The notes below the pieces were generated by a model. The model worked only from the letters and a program-made list of their open reading frames with translations, was not told where the DNA came from and did no database searches. Shown in pieces: positions 17,838 to 26,633 of a DNA stretch of 64,000 nt (position 1 is the first letter of the stretch; each line of letters starts with the position of its first letter). This DNA is from SZUA-318 sp964412015. GTDB taxonomy: Bacteria > Gemmatimonadota > Gemmatimonadetes > Longimicrobiales > Gaopeijiaceae. Both the position numbers and the translations under genes were made by a program. The DNA is taken from assembly GCA_964412015.1 (NCBI GenBank), contig CAYPMO010000003.1, positions 103,244-167,243 on the forward strand, read 5' to 3'.

Positions 17838-18817
17838 CTACGGCCTCGTGCCACGCAGGCTGATGGAGAGCAGGTGGAGCCCGGTCGCGTCCAGGTAGGG
17901 GATCCGCTCGTCGAACGATGAGAAATCCGAGCCGTCGTAGACGCCCACGGCCTCCTGCAAGTAGCCGTCCTCGAAGGTGAGCCGCAGGACGACCGCGCCC
18001 TGGCACCCGGTTACCGACTCCCCGACCTCCACGGGAACGAAGCCCACCTTGCCACCTTCCTCCGCGTCCACGAACTCGACTCTCGCATCCCCGGACGGAC
18101 GTGAGAGGACGATTTCGTAGACCATGGCCGTCTCCTCCTCGGCGTCGAGCCCTATCAACATCCGCCGCCACCCGTTTGTGTGGTTGCCGAGAAGCATCGC
18201 TGCCGACCGCCAGACGACACTGTCCGGGTCCGCGCTGAGCCTCTCGACCTGGAGCATGGTCCTCGAGGTTCCCCACACGACCTCGCCGCCCCGGGATCGG
18301 TCCTCCCTCGCCGCAGCAGGGACAGGCAGGGTCAGGCTCCTAGTCGAAACTGGCCTCCCCTTGTCCCCGGGGGGCGTCCCCCCGACCAGGGCGTTCGCAC
18401 CGGGATCGACGATGAACGGATTCCAGGCCGAAGCGTCGCGCACGTAGGGTTCCAGGAGGAGATACCGGTGTCCGGCCTGCGCGTCGAAGGACAGTCGGCG
18501 CTCCTCGCCGCCAGGGCGGTACCAGGTGCCTCTGTCGCGACATTCCAACCGATACGAGCCGGGCTCGAGCCGGACCTCCTCCGCCGCGCTGGGGATGGTA
18601 TCCCCGTTGTGATGGTGGCAACATCGATGGACCGGGCCACCACCAGAATGGCTTGTCGCTCCTGGGGGCGGGGCAGGCCCGCATAGAGCTGATACCTGCG
18701 GGGCCCGCAGCCGGCCAGCAGAAGCGCGGGTACCACGACCGCAACGAGAAGATGCCGGCAAGAACAGGCCGCGGGCCGAAAGCCCGTCGCCAGGGCGACC
18801 CGGCCGGCTGCCGTCAC
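17838..18817 (-). pseudogene. Frameshifted lipoprotein of the 'YxGxPRP' family
   Basis: Start GTG at 18817 overlaps the upstream stop (GTGA) with GGAGAGG before it. The first frame gives a signal and lipobox (VVVPALLLAGCGPRRY) and the family opening YAGLPRPQERQAILVV up to SIDVATI near 18612. The rest, NGDTIPSAAEEVRLEPGSYR through to SLRGTRP at 17838, is in a different frame; removing 2 nt (AC in ACCATCACAACGGGG) restores one protein of about 325 residues. Paralogues start at 27953 and 28802. It is either a recent pseudogene, a phase-variable gene or an assembly error. It was probably a surface lipoprotein; function unknown. Confidence 0.65.
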
Positions 18818-19470
18818 CCGCCTCTCCCCGACACCCCGGACAGAATCTCGCTCACCCGCTTTGGCTCCTCTTCTCTCTCGAACACACGAACGCAGGGAGC
18901 CCATCCATCCCATCCCGCGGGACGTTCCAGGGTCAGGGTATCCCCCTCGACCACGACGACCTCCAGGTCGAATCGTCTTCCCGCCGTCGTGCCTTCTCTC
19001 ACATCGGCCCATGCGGTGGCGGTGTCGGTGTCCAGTCTGTACCTGCGCCCGGGTTCTGCGACGAATCGAAGGAGCCACCCGGGGATCTCGGCCTGGACCG
19101 CCTCCCGCTGCTCGCTGGAGGTCCGCTGCCAGTTGAACCCCCACGCGACTGCCGTCATGCCCTTGCTGTTGGCCACGTCGCCACGGTAGAGGCCCCAGGC
19201 GGGCGACACGAAGATCGTGTGTTCCCCGGGCAGCAGGTGCAGCAGGGCATACTCATCGTTCTGCAGCATGTTGGTGGAGGGGAGGATGAATGGCTTGTCG
19301 TCTATTCGGACGATCTCGAGCCCGTCCCTATCGCGGTAATAGAAGAACGTTGCCTCCTCCGCTTCCGGCAGCCGCGGCCCAGACTACAGTTGGGCGTGGT
19401 TGTAGCAGGCTGTCTGGATCGATGCGGACGCGAGTAGGAAGAGCAGGAGGGCGGGACGCGGTGACTTCAT
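18814..19470 (-). pseudogene. Lipoprotein gene interrupted by an in-frame amber codon
   Basis: ATG at 19470 has GGAGG 5 nt upstream. The first 28 codons encode a lipoprotein signal (ALLLFLLASASIQTACYNHA), followed by TAG at 19384-19386. The same frame then stays open for 190 codons to 18814, starting SGPRLPEAEEATFFYYRDRD and including LLHLLPGEHTIFVSP, a block shared with the other small island lipoproteins. A single change (for example CAG to TAG) explains the break. The next gene overlaps its stop by GTGA, so the two formed an operon. Readthrough cannot be excluded, but TAG serves as a normal stop elsewhere in the window. Confidence 0.65.
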
Positions 19471-19528
19471 GAGGACCTCCAAGACCAACGGGCGGGGCGC
19501 CCGGCTAGGTGAGACACTCTGCCGTTTA

Positions 19529-19557
19529 TCCTGTCGCCCGAGACTTGGAAACGTGAC
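19529..19557 (-). promoter_or_regulatory. Island motif upstream of the lipoprotein operon
   Basis: On the minus strand: GTCACGTTTCC, 10 nt, CGACAGGA, about 60 nt upstream of the ATG at 19470. Its first block forms a perfect 12-nt inverted repeat (GGAAACGTGACC / GGTCACGTTTCC, 20-nt spacer) with the plus-strand copy at 19580, giving a divergent arrangement. Confidence 0.55.
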
Positions 19558-19579
19558 CCCCCGCCTACCCGCCGGACCG

Positions 19580-19608
19580 GTCACGTTTCCGCAGGCGCCG
19601 ATCAACGG
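19580..19608 (+). promoter_or_regulatory. Island motif facing the sigma-factor operon
   Basis: GTCACGTTTCC on the plus strand, the mirror of the copy at 19547-19557. The second block is weak here (ATCAACGG). It points toward the sigma/anti-sigma/CHAT operon 365 nt downstream, so autoregulation is possible. Confidence 0.4.
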
Positions 19609-19953
19609 ATAGGAGGGTGTTCTGATACAGCCCCGTACGTCCGGCACCCCGAGGACGACGATGGCGCTGATGAGGATTCTCGGTGTCGCCGACCACCCCC
19701 CAGGGCGTCAGGTGCCTCCTCCTGAACGGAAGATGGGCCTCCCGTCGGTCCGCTCCACCCTCCTGCACCTCGACCTGTCCACCATCCGCCTCCCCTGGCT
19801 CCCGCCCAAGGCCACCTCCTCTTCGACCAGATCACTTCCGGACCGGTTCGACGAGGCCTTTGGATGCTCTGTCGCCTCCCGAACGCTCGCGCCCCGCGGA
19901 ACCGCGGCTTAACTTGAATCGAGCTGCCGTGCCGGTGTCTTCCGGAGGGCTTC
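19609..19953 (+). other. Scrambled remnant region before the sigma gene
   Basis: About 345 nt with no intact gene. A frame from 19661 reads MALMRILGVADHPPG and then STLLHLDLSTIRLPWLPP. The HLDL segment resembles the IS91-like transposase tail at 17.3 kb (TLLHLDLRHRPPPLAP), so this is probably another fragment of the same element type. The last ~60 nt hold the leader of the sigma gene, with GGAGG at 19944. Confidence 0.35.
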
Positions 19954-20511
19954 GTGAGCACGCACGCGGAACTCGTGGATGACCTCCACGAGCTTCTTTC
20001 CGACACGCTCGTGTCCGGCGTACGTCTGATCGTAGTCCGCTCCCTGGCCGACGAAGACGAGATCTCGGACGCGGTGCAGGAAATCCTGACCCGTGCGGTC
20101 GAGGCGGTGCGGGCAGGACACCTTCCCTCGTCCGTGTCTCTGGCGGCCTACGTCCACGGGATCGCACGCCACGTGATTACCGACGCGATCAAGCGGCGTA
20201 TCCGCGAGCGACGGAACGACGTACTGGAAGAACTCTCACAGGAAGCACCGTCCCCTCTCGAGGCGCTGGTCCAGGCTGACGAGGTGAGCCGCGTCGAAAG
20301 GGCCCTGCGTAGGCTACGTGTCCGAGATCAGACCCTCCTCCGACGCTTCTACGTGCATGGAGAGCGTTTGGTGGACATCGCGGCCGACCTCGGTGAGCCT
20401 CCGGCGCGGGTGCGGAAGCGGAAGTCGAGATCTCTCGCGGAGCTGCGGGCTTTCATCGAGAAGGACCTCCGACGTCACGATTCCGGTGGCGGGGAGACTA
20501 AAAGAGTGTGA
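19954..20511 (+). CDS. ECF-like sigma-70 family RNA polymerase sigma factor
   Basis: 185 residues. Start GTG at 19954 with CCGGAGGG 7 nt upstream. Region 2 covers ~25-85: VVRSLADEDEISDAVQEILT, then AAYVHGIARHVITDAIKRRI as in sigma-70 regions 2.2-2.4. Region 4 covers ~112-165: ALRRLRVRDQTLLRRFYVHG plus the recognition helix around LVDIAADLGEPPARVRKRKS. There is no region 1 or 3, so it is of ECF size. The next gene, a zinc-type anti-sigma, overlaps its stop by GTGA, as is usual for ECF sigma/anti-sigma pairs. Probable targets are the GTCACGTT-motif genes of this island. Confidence 0.85.
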   Translation: MSTHAELVDDLHELLSDTLVSGVRLIVVRSLADEDEISDAVQEILTRAVEAVRAGHLPSSVSLAAYVHGIARHVITDAIKRRIRERRNDVLEELSQEAPSPLEALVQADEVSRVERALRRLRVRDQTLLRRFYVHGERLVDIAADLGEPPARVRKRKSRSLAELRAFIEKDLRRHDSGGGETKRV

Positions 20512-21212
20512 ACACCTCCGATCCCTGTCCTGCGTTCAACGCCGACGATGCCGTCCATCGCTACGTGGCGGGCACGCTTTCTCCGACCGAGGAGGCGTGC
20601 TTCGAGATCCACCTGCTCGAGTGCGAGGAATGCCAGCGAGCGGTGCGTGAAGGCATGGTGTTGCGTGAGGCGCTCCTGAAGCGCGGTGAGAGGACCCGGT
20701 GGCGTCCGCTGGTGTGGGTGAGTCCCCTCGCCGCCGCCGCAGTCGTCCTGCTGTGGTTGTTTCTGCCGCTGGAGAACGAGATCGAGCGGCTCGGGCGTCT
20801 CGAAGCAGTTCCCGTTTTCACGCCACTCCCCGTGAGGACCGGAGCCGACAGTGGGACGGCGATCATCGACCGGGGAATGGAGCACTACCGGGCGCATGAC
20901 TTCCGGAGGGCCGCCAGGGAGCTGGCTGTCGGGGCCCGCCTGGAGCCGGGGCCAGGGGTCCAGTTCTTTCTGGGAATAGCGCAGCTCCAGACGGGCGCGG
21001 TGGAGGCGGCCGTCGGGAGTCTCTCGGCTGCCCTGGAACCCGATGGCAACCCCTACGCCGCCGAGGCCCACTTCTATTTGGCGAAGGCATGGCTCCGCCT
21101 CAACGAGGCCGACTCGGCCCTGGGGCATCTCGAGGCCATCCCTAGCTCCGCGAGTGCGATTCACACGGCGGCCGGGGCCTTGGCCGACAGCGTGCGGGAA
21201 GCACGGAGGTGA
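20508..21212 (+). CDS. Zinc-binding anti-sigma factor with TPR tail
   Basis: 234 residues, GTGA overlaps at both ends. The N-terminal domain has the ZAS signature H35-x3-C39-x2-C42 (HLLECEEC), which in RsrA/ChrR-like anti-sigmas binds zinc and clamps the sigma factor. One membrane helix lies at about 69-87 (PLVWVSPLAAAAVVLLWLFL). The outside part, residues ~110-225, is made of TPR-like helix pairs (GMEHYRAHDFRRAARELAVG, EAHFYLAKAWLRLNEADSAL). This places a sensor or docking surface in the periplasm while the sigma clamp stays inside. The direct link with the TPR-rich CHAT protein suggests TPR-TPR contact or regulated proteolysis. Confidence 0.82.
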   Translation: MNTSDPCPAFNADDAVHRYVAGTLSPTEEACFEIHLLECEECQRAVREGMVLREALLKRGERTRWRPLVWVSPLAAAAVVLLWLFLPLENEIERLGRLEAVPVFTPLPVRTGADSGTAIIDRGMEHYRAHDFRRAARELAVGARLEPGPGVQFFLGIAQLQTGAVEAAVGSLSAALEPDGNPYAAEAHFYLAKAWLRLNEADSALGHLEAIPSSASAIHTAAGALADSVREARR

Positions 21213-24200
21213 GGCGGGTCGTAGCTGTCGCGCTGGCGGCGACGGCCGTGGTGATGATCGCAATCTCCGTCCAGCGAAGCCTCTCCGGCGGGGCGCGACG
21301 CGACATCGAAACCACGAACCTTCCGGGAGCTGATCCCCGCCTCCGCGCGGTCGCCCTGCACCAGGAAGGCCTGGATGCGTTCGCCCGGTGTGACGAGCGA
21401 GGCATGTTCCGGCGTATGCGAGCCGCGTGGGAGGCCGATGCCACGTACATCCCGGCGATCGTGGACCTCCTCGCCTACTACAACACCCATGTGCGGCTCC
21501 CGTGGGACGTCCGTGATGCACTGGAAGCGTTGGCGCTGGATCGTGCTTCGGACGCGAGCGTCTGTGCCCGTTATGTCCTGTCCGAGTGGGATGCGTCGCG
21601 CCGCACGGAGCCGGAGCCGGACGAGGCGACCGAACGAGGCCGGAATGGCTCCTGCGCCCTGTTGATCCAGGCGAAGGCATCCGGGGCCATGCCCGCCGGA
21701 GAGCAGATCAGGCTGTCGGAACTTCTGACCCGGCGATTCCCCGCCAGCCTGCACCTCACGGAAATGCTCCTGACGCGGCTCGCCGAAGCGGGAGCATGGG
21801 ACCGCGTCCTGGAGATCGTCGAGGAGTGGAAGCGCGAAGAGCAGCATCCCATCCTCCGGGCCCAGAGCTTCGGATGGCGTACCGTCGCCCTCATCGCCCT
21901 CCGGCGGGAGCAGGCCGCCCGCACCGGCGAGGATGAGGCCGAGGTCTTTCTTTCCGGGTCACCCCCCCTTCTCCGGATCACGTATCTGGAGGCCCTGCGC
22001 GTCGCGACACGGTTCGCGGGTACGCCCCCGAGCGAGCCGTTGCGCACCCGCCGGTGGGACTGGCTGCGTGCAAGCTATGCGCTCACGCGGGACACCGATG
22101 TCAACACTGGTCTGTCCGATCGCTATGGCTATGCGCTTTATCTGCTCGACAACGGACGCCTGACGGAGAGCCTCGTCCTCTGGGACGAGCTCGCTGCCGC
22201 TTCCGACACTTTCGCCGTGGACTTTCGATCGGCCGTCCTCGGGTACCGTGGCCGGACGCTGGTCAAGCTGGGACGGCTCGAGGCGGCGGAGCCGGACCTC
22301 GTGGCGGCCGGGGCCCTGGCCGATCGGGTGGGTAGCGTGGAGCGCGCGACGGAGGCTCAACACAACCTGCTGCATCTCTACGAGGCCCTGGGCCGGGAGC
22401 GGGACGCACGACAGGCCGGCATGGCCTTTGTGGAACTCACGCGCGTAGGCCGACTACAGCCGGTCCGCATGATGGCCTACTACGACATGGGGAGGCTCCT
22501 CCAGCGGTTGGGGGAGTACGATGCGGCCCGGTCGTACTTTCACGCCATGCTCTCTGCCGTGGACTCGCTCGGCGGCTATCACCACTGGGCGGGCGAGTAC
22601 TACGAGATGATCGGGGACCTGGACCGGGCGGTGGAGTCCTACGCTCGTTCCTGGGAGGTCGACGAGCCGGACGCCGTACGCTCCCTCGCGGCTCTGGTGA
22701 GGATCAGCGAGGCCACGGGCGACACTGCGCTCGCGGTGCGGTATGCCCGCGCCCACGATGCCCGCCAGCGGCCCAACTATCCGGAGTTCGCGCCGGTGTT
22801 GCAGGGAGTTCTCGCCCGCGCCGGAGAGCTCGATGGCGCGGCGGAAGCGCTGCGCGAAGCGCGAGACCAAACCAGCCGATACGGACAGGTCGCAGCCCTG
22901 GCCCGGCTCATGCTCGAGACCGCGGAGCTCGAGTATCGACGACGGGCCTTCGGTGCGGCAGCCGCTGCGGCCGACAGCGCGGTCTTCCTGGCGGGTAAGG
23001 TCGCCAACGTCGCGGCCGGACTTCGCAGCCGGGCTCTGGCAGTCCTGTCCCGTCTCCACGTGCGGGCGCTGGATCACGAGACGGCCGTCGCCTTGCTGTC
23101 GCAGGCCGCTGCCGAAGGTGCCCGCACACGGGAGCCCCAGCTCGAAGCCGACCTTCTGGTCATGCTCGCGGACGCCCTGGTGGGGGCCGGAAGGACCGGC
23201 GCGGCCATGGAGGCCTATCGGCGCGCGGCGGACCTCGAGGACTCGGTCGCCACCTCGCTGTCGGCCGATCTCGTTCGGGCCGGCTTTCGGGTGGAGCAGC
23301 TCCGCATCTCGAACCGGGCCCTCTCGGCCGTGCGGGAGGACATTGAGCGGAGCGACGCGCCCGCCTGGTTCGCCGAATGGTCCGTTCGCAGAAAGGCCCG
23401 CGGCATCGTTCCATCCGGGAGCGACGGTGGAGCGGCGGTCGTGTCGCGGGTCCGTAGCCGTCTCAAGCCGGACCAGGCACTCCTCGACTTCGTGGTGCTC
23501 GACAGCGCCGTGGTGGTCCTGGTTCTCACCCGGGAGGCGTCCCGCATCGTGACTCTCCCGATCGATCCTGGGGCCCTGGCGGATCGGATCGGGCGCCTGC
23601 ATCAGAGCGTGCGCCCTCGAGTGGGAAGCTTCGTGGATCTAGCCAGGGCCACCCTCGACGCCGATGTGGCACGAGGATTGTACAGGGATCTCTTGGCGCC
23701 TCTGGAGCCGTTCATCGGCCGATACGCCCGCTGGGTGATCGTGCCCGACGCACCGCTCCATGTTCTGCCCTTCGACGCGCTGATCGTCTCGGAGGTGGAC
23801 TCGGCTCCTGTCCATGTGCTGGACGTCCACATCGTGAGCAGACTGCCTTCCCTAGCCGACGCCGCGGCCTCCCCCGCCGTTCTTCCAGCCGGGCCGGTGC
23901 TTGTCGTTTCCCCGACCGACCTCGCCGGTGAGGCAGCTCGTTGCCCCGGGAGCGACATCCCGCCCGGCAGTGCCGGCGACCGCCCCGTGATTCGCCTGAC
24001 GGGAAGCGGTGCCACCAAGCCCGCCCTGGTGGAACAGGCCAGGAACGCCTCGATCGTACATATCACCGCCCACGCACATCCCACGCCTGCGAACCCGGAC
24101 TTCGCCAGCGTGACCCTTGCCTCCGGCGATGGGGACAACGGACTCCTGTACGCCTACGAGATCCGGGAGCTCGGTCTGCCGGGCAGCCTGGTGATCCTCG

Positions 24201-24472
24201 AGGCCTGCGAGACCGCCGGAGGGCGGATTCTCGGAGGCGAGGGTCCGTTGAGCGTGAGCCGTGCCTTCCTCCAGGCCGGCGCCAGTACGGTCGTCGGGAC
24301 ACTCTGGCCCATCGGTCCCTACAGCGAAGTCCTGATGGCGGAATTCTACCGGCGCCTGGCCCAGGGTGAGGACGCAGCCGCCGCCCTGCATAACGCGAAG
24401 CTCGCCTACCGCGCGACCCACCCCAACGCCTTCCACTGGGCGCCGTTCGTCCTCGTGAGCCGCTCGCTGTAG
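21209..24472 (+). CDS. TPR-CHAT protease
   Basis: 1087 residues, start GTG at 21209 overlapping the anti-sigma stop. A single N-terminal helix (VVAVALAATAVVMIAISV) anchors or exports it. Residues ~40-740 are helical TPR repeats (LLQRLGEYDAARSYFHAMLS and similar). Residues ~755-1087 are a CHAT domain: PDAPLHVLPFDAL, then the catalytic His955 in HITAHAH and Cys1000 in LEACETAGG, and the C-terminal FLQAGASTVVGTLWPI block. CHAT proteases belong to the caspase/separase clan; known ones (such as Craspase TPR-CHAT) are gated by partners. Both catalytic residues are present. Being cotranscribed with sigma and anti-sigma suggests a signalling protease whose target could be the anti-sigma. Confidence 0.88.
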   Translation: MRRVVAVALAATAVVMIAISVQRSLSGGARRDIETTNLPGADPRLRAVALHQEGLDAFARCDERGMFRRMRAAWEADATYIPAIVDLLAYYNTHVRLPWDVRDALEALALDRASDASVCARYVLSEWDASRRTEPEPDEATERGRNGSCALLIQAKASGAMPAGEQIRLSELLTRRFPASLHLTEMLLTRLAEAGAWDRVLEIVEEWKREEQHPILRAQSFGWRTVALIALRREQAARTGEDEAEVFLSGSPPLLRITYLEALRVATRFAGTPPSEPLRTRRWDWLRASYALTRDTDVNTGLSDRYGYALYLLDNGRLTESLVLWDELAAASDTFAVDFRSAVLGYRGRTLVKLGRLEAAEPDLVAAGALADRVGSVERATEAQHNLLHLYEALGRERDARQAGMAFVELTRVGRLQPVRMMAYYDMGRLLQRLGEYDAARSYFHAMLSAVDSLGGYHHWAGEYYEMIGDLDRAVESYARSWEVDEPDAVRSLAALVRISEATGDTALAVRYARAHDARQRPNYPEFAPVLQGVLARAGELDGAAEALREARDQTSRYGQVAALARLMLETAELEYRRRAFGAAAAAADSAVFLAGKVANVAAGLRSRALAVLSRLHVRALDHETAVALLSQAAAEGARTREPQLEADLLVMLADALVGAGRTGAAMEAYRRAADLEDSVATSLSADLVRAGFRVEQLRISNRALSAVREDIERSDAPAWFAEWSVRRKARGIVPSGSDGGAAVVSRVRSRLKPDQALLDFVVLDSAVVVLVLTREASRIVTLPIDPGALADRIGRLHQSVRPRVGSFVDLARATLDADVARGLYRDLLAPLEPFIGRYARWVIVPDAPLHVLPFDALIVSEVDSAPVHVLDVHIVSRLPSLADAAASPAVLPAGPVLVVSPTDLAGEAARCPGSDIPPGSAGDRPVIRLTGSGATKPALVEQARNASIVHITAHAHPTPANPDFASVTLASGDGDNGLLYAYEIRELGLPGSLVILEACETAGGRILGGEGPLSVSRAFLQAGASTVVGTLWPIGPYSEVLMAEFYRRLAQGEDAAAALHNAKLAYRATHPNAFHWAPFVLVSRSL

Positions 24473-24489
24473 CAGGGCCCACGGGACCG

Positions 24490-24729
24490 TCACGTCACAT
24501 CTTTGCGCCCACCGTGGACTGAATGAAGTAGAGCTGTCGGGGGGGGATGACGAGCGTGCGCAATGGCTTGACTCCACCTTCCACGGCGGGCACGACGGCG
24601 AAGCGGCACGGTCAGAAGGGACACGGCAAGGGTGAAGCCCAGGAACGCGGGGTCCACGGCCACTTCGTCCAGCCTGGGGATGGACGACGGCCCCACCGCC
24701 CGGATCAGCGCTCCTCCCTGGCCCACCAC
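24490..24729 (-). pseudogene. Fragment of ADOP-type ABC permease
   Basis: The minus strand reads ALIRAVGPSSIPRLDEVAVD followed by FLGFTLAVSLLT, close to the conserved mid-protein segment of acidobacterial duplicated orphan permeases (RALIALGPxxIPRLDEIxLD...LxFTLAVSLLTGLLFG). The sequence then breaks into VPLRRRARRG, so neither end of the ~800-residue permease remains. No start or ribosome site is credible. It is a leftover of a macrolide-exporter-like FtsX/MacB permease gene and shows that the space between the CHAT gene and the zinc-ribbon gene is a deletion scar. Confidence 0.5.
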
Positions 24730-24866
24730 CCGTCCCCGCGTGGCGACTCCAACTCCCTCACCCGCCCGAGGTCACGACTTGCCTCTTCCCACGACTGGAG
24801 ATAGGGCGGTGCAGGTCCTCAAGGGGTGGAGAAGACTCATCCCACCAGGCCATTCAGGAGGGCCGC

Positions 24867-25760
24867 ATGGACAAGCGAAGAGAGGACAACGCCGGCGAGG
24901 TCGAGGGCAAGATAACGATCAAGTGCAAGAGCTGTGAGGAGCGGATCGGTCCGGTGGGATCAAGGTTCGCCACGACCGAACTGGGACCCCTCATCTCTGC
25001 CTCGTCGCCGGAGGATATCAAACCCATCTGCCCTCACTGCCAGGCCGAATGCAGGGTCGAATCGCGTGAGTTCGGGTGTCCGGCCTGCCACGCCTCGTTC
25101 TGGGCCTACGATGGGCTGCTGGGTCATGGGATCACCTGTCCGCACTGCGGGAGCGAGCTCGAGCTTCCATCGGAGGAGAAGTGGAAGAAGCTAGCCGAGG
25201 CCGCCCACAACCAGGTCCACTGGCTTGTGCGCCCCGCCGAGTCCGAGGGGGAGATGGTCGAGGTAGGGGAGGAGGATCTGGTGACGCTCATTCGGAATGG
25301 CAGGGTCGGGCCTGATACGGCCTGCGTTCTCCACGAGTTCGCGCCACCCATTCCACTGCGCGAAGCATGCGACGAGCACGTCGCACTCCGGAGGTTGTAC
25401 GACCCCGTCGGAGTGTGGATGAGGCGAGGTGGTGAGGTCTTCGGAGCCTTGTTCTGTGCGCTCTACGTCGTCGGGCACGTGGTGGGCGGCTTGATGATCA
25501 TGGGAACCCAATATCTGCTGGTCGCTCTTTTCGGCGTCCTCGCCGTCGCGCTGACGCCGACGGTTGTCGGCCTGTTCATCGTGTACGTGATCGCTCGTGG
25601 GATGGGCATACCCCTTCTCGGAGCGTACGTAGGCGTGCTTCTGGTTGTCCTTTCCGCCGGCCTCGTCTTCTTCCTCGGGTCCTTCGCCGGCAAAGGCCTG
25701 GCCTGGCTGGCAGCGAAAGTAGCCGGCGTGGAGAGGCGGCGTGTCGTGGGCTGGGATTGA
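24867..25760 (+). CDS. Zinc-ribbon and GYF_2-like membrane protein
   Basis: 297 residues, ATG at 24867 with AGGAGGG upstream. The N-terminal 100 residues carry paired cysteines (CKSC, CPHC, CPAC, CPHC) that would form two zinc ribbons. Residues ~118-170 (WLVRPAESEGEMVEVGEEDL onward) resemble the GYF_2/DUF4339 domain, which often binds partners at membranes. The C-terminal third has three hydrophobic helices (about 195-285). It follows the CHAT operon on the same strand, but with a 394-nt scar between. No enzyme motif is present; a scaffold or sensor role is a guess. Confidence 0.6.
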   Translation: MDKRREDNAGEVEGKITIKCKSCEERIGPVGSRFATTELGPLISASSPEDIKPICPHCQAECRVESREFGCPACHASFWAYDGLLGHGITCPHCGSELELPSEEKWKKLAEAAHNQVHWLVRPAESEGEMVEVGEEDLVTLIRNGRVGPDTACVLHEFAPPIPLREACDEHVALRRLYDPVGVWMRRGGEVFGALFCALYVVGHVVGGLMIMGTQYLLVALFGVLAVALTPTVVGLFIVYVIARGMGIPLLGAYVGVLLVVLSAGLVFFLGSFAGKGLAWLAAKVAGVERRRVVGWD

Positions 25761-25937
25761 GGGAATCGCGATCGTGCGAGGTGTCGCTCTGGCCGGGCCT
25801 CACCCGTTCATGCGAGGGACCTGTGTTCCGCACCGGACGGGAGACGGCGAAGACCTTTGCGAGCTTTGGGGCTACACACGCTTGCAGACAGGAGGGGTTC
25901 CGCAGATGTCGACCGCTAGAGCCGAGCTCGCTTCTGA

Positions 25938-26381
25938 TTGAAGCTCGACAGCATCGCCAAGGAGGAGGCGGGCGGCGGCGGAGACGATGCCATGGCATGG
26001 CCTGCCGAGCTGCGCTTCGGTCGCATCGTCGGGAGCGACGGTGCTGAGGCATACCGTGCGTTTATCGCCGCGCGGGCAGTCCCTTGGCGTGACCTGGCTC
26101 CGGGCGATGGGGACAACGGACTCCTTTACGCCTCCCAGATCCGGGAGCTCGACCTGCCGGGTAGCCTGGCCGCCGACGCCGACTCGAAGGAGCGACGCGA
26201 CCAGCTGGTCCATCCGCCCTCCGCCGAGCCGAAACTCCTGGCCAGGACCAGCGGAACGGGAAGGCGGGCCGTGAGCCGAGGGGCCCCCGGGTGGATGCCC
26301 CGGGGGCTTCATGCTGTGCGGCCTACCCCGAGACCCAGCTCACGCTGGCCCGCACGTCCTGATCGGTGCCGGCTTCCGTGA
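25938..26381 (+). pseudogene. CHAT-domain fragment
   Basis: The frame contains LAPGDGDNGLLYASQIRELD followed by LPGSLA, nearly identical to the segment LASGDGDNGLLYAYEIREL of the intact CHAT protein. The DNA of 26099-26170 is close to 24120-24190. The catalytic His and Cys segments on both sides are missing or scrambled. The surrounding codons (ADSKERRDQLVHPPSAEPKL) have no recognisable relation to the intact gene. This is a broken second copy of a CHAT gene, so the island once held at least two. Confidence 0.6.
26283..26307 (+). terminator. GC hairpin after the CHAT fragment
   Basis: A 9-bp perfect stem GCCCCCGGG / CCCGGGGGC with a 7-nt loop, followed by TTC. It is probably the terminator of the former CHAT copy or of the zinc-ribbon gene unit. 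Confidence 0.5.
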
Positions 26382-26492
26382 CCAACAAATTTGAACAAGG
26401 CGTCGTTCGCACGCCCTGCGCCGGCCCCGACGGCGATGCTCAGAACGGTCACGGACACCTCGAGGGTGTAGGCTCTTCCCGCCCCTCTGTTC

Positions 26493-26521
26493 TTCTGTCT
26501 GTGTCGAGCGGCAAACGTGAC
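26493..26521 (-). promoter_or_regulatory. Island motif, minus-strand copy
   Basis: The minus strand reads GTCACGTTTGC, 10 nt, AGACAGAAGAACAG. It resembles the copies at 19529 and 31589, including the trailing A/G-rich stretch. No intact minus-strand gene lies downstream, so it may have lost its gene. Confidence 0.4.
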
Positions 26522-26633
26522 CGTGGCCTGTCGCCCGACGACCCATTCACGGGAGGATGGAGGGGAGGTGGCAGCCGCGAATCCCGGGGCCCGGTGGCGT
26601 GCAACCGCGGTCACCGGAGACCGCCGTGGCGGC

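Noticed and set aside
21209..24472. Craspase-type CRISPR-guided protease
   Set aside because: The TPR-CHAT gene has no gRAMP/type III-E genes near it. The array at the right end is 39 kb away and I-C-like. The sigma/anti-sigma context points elsewhere.
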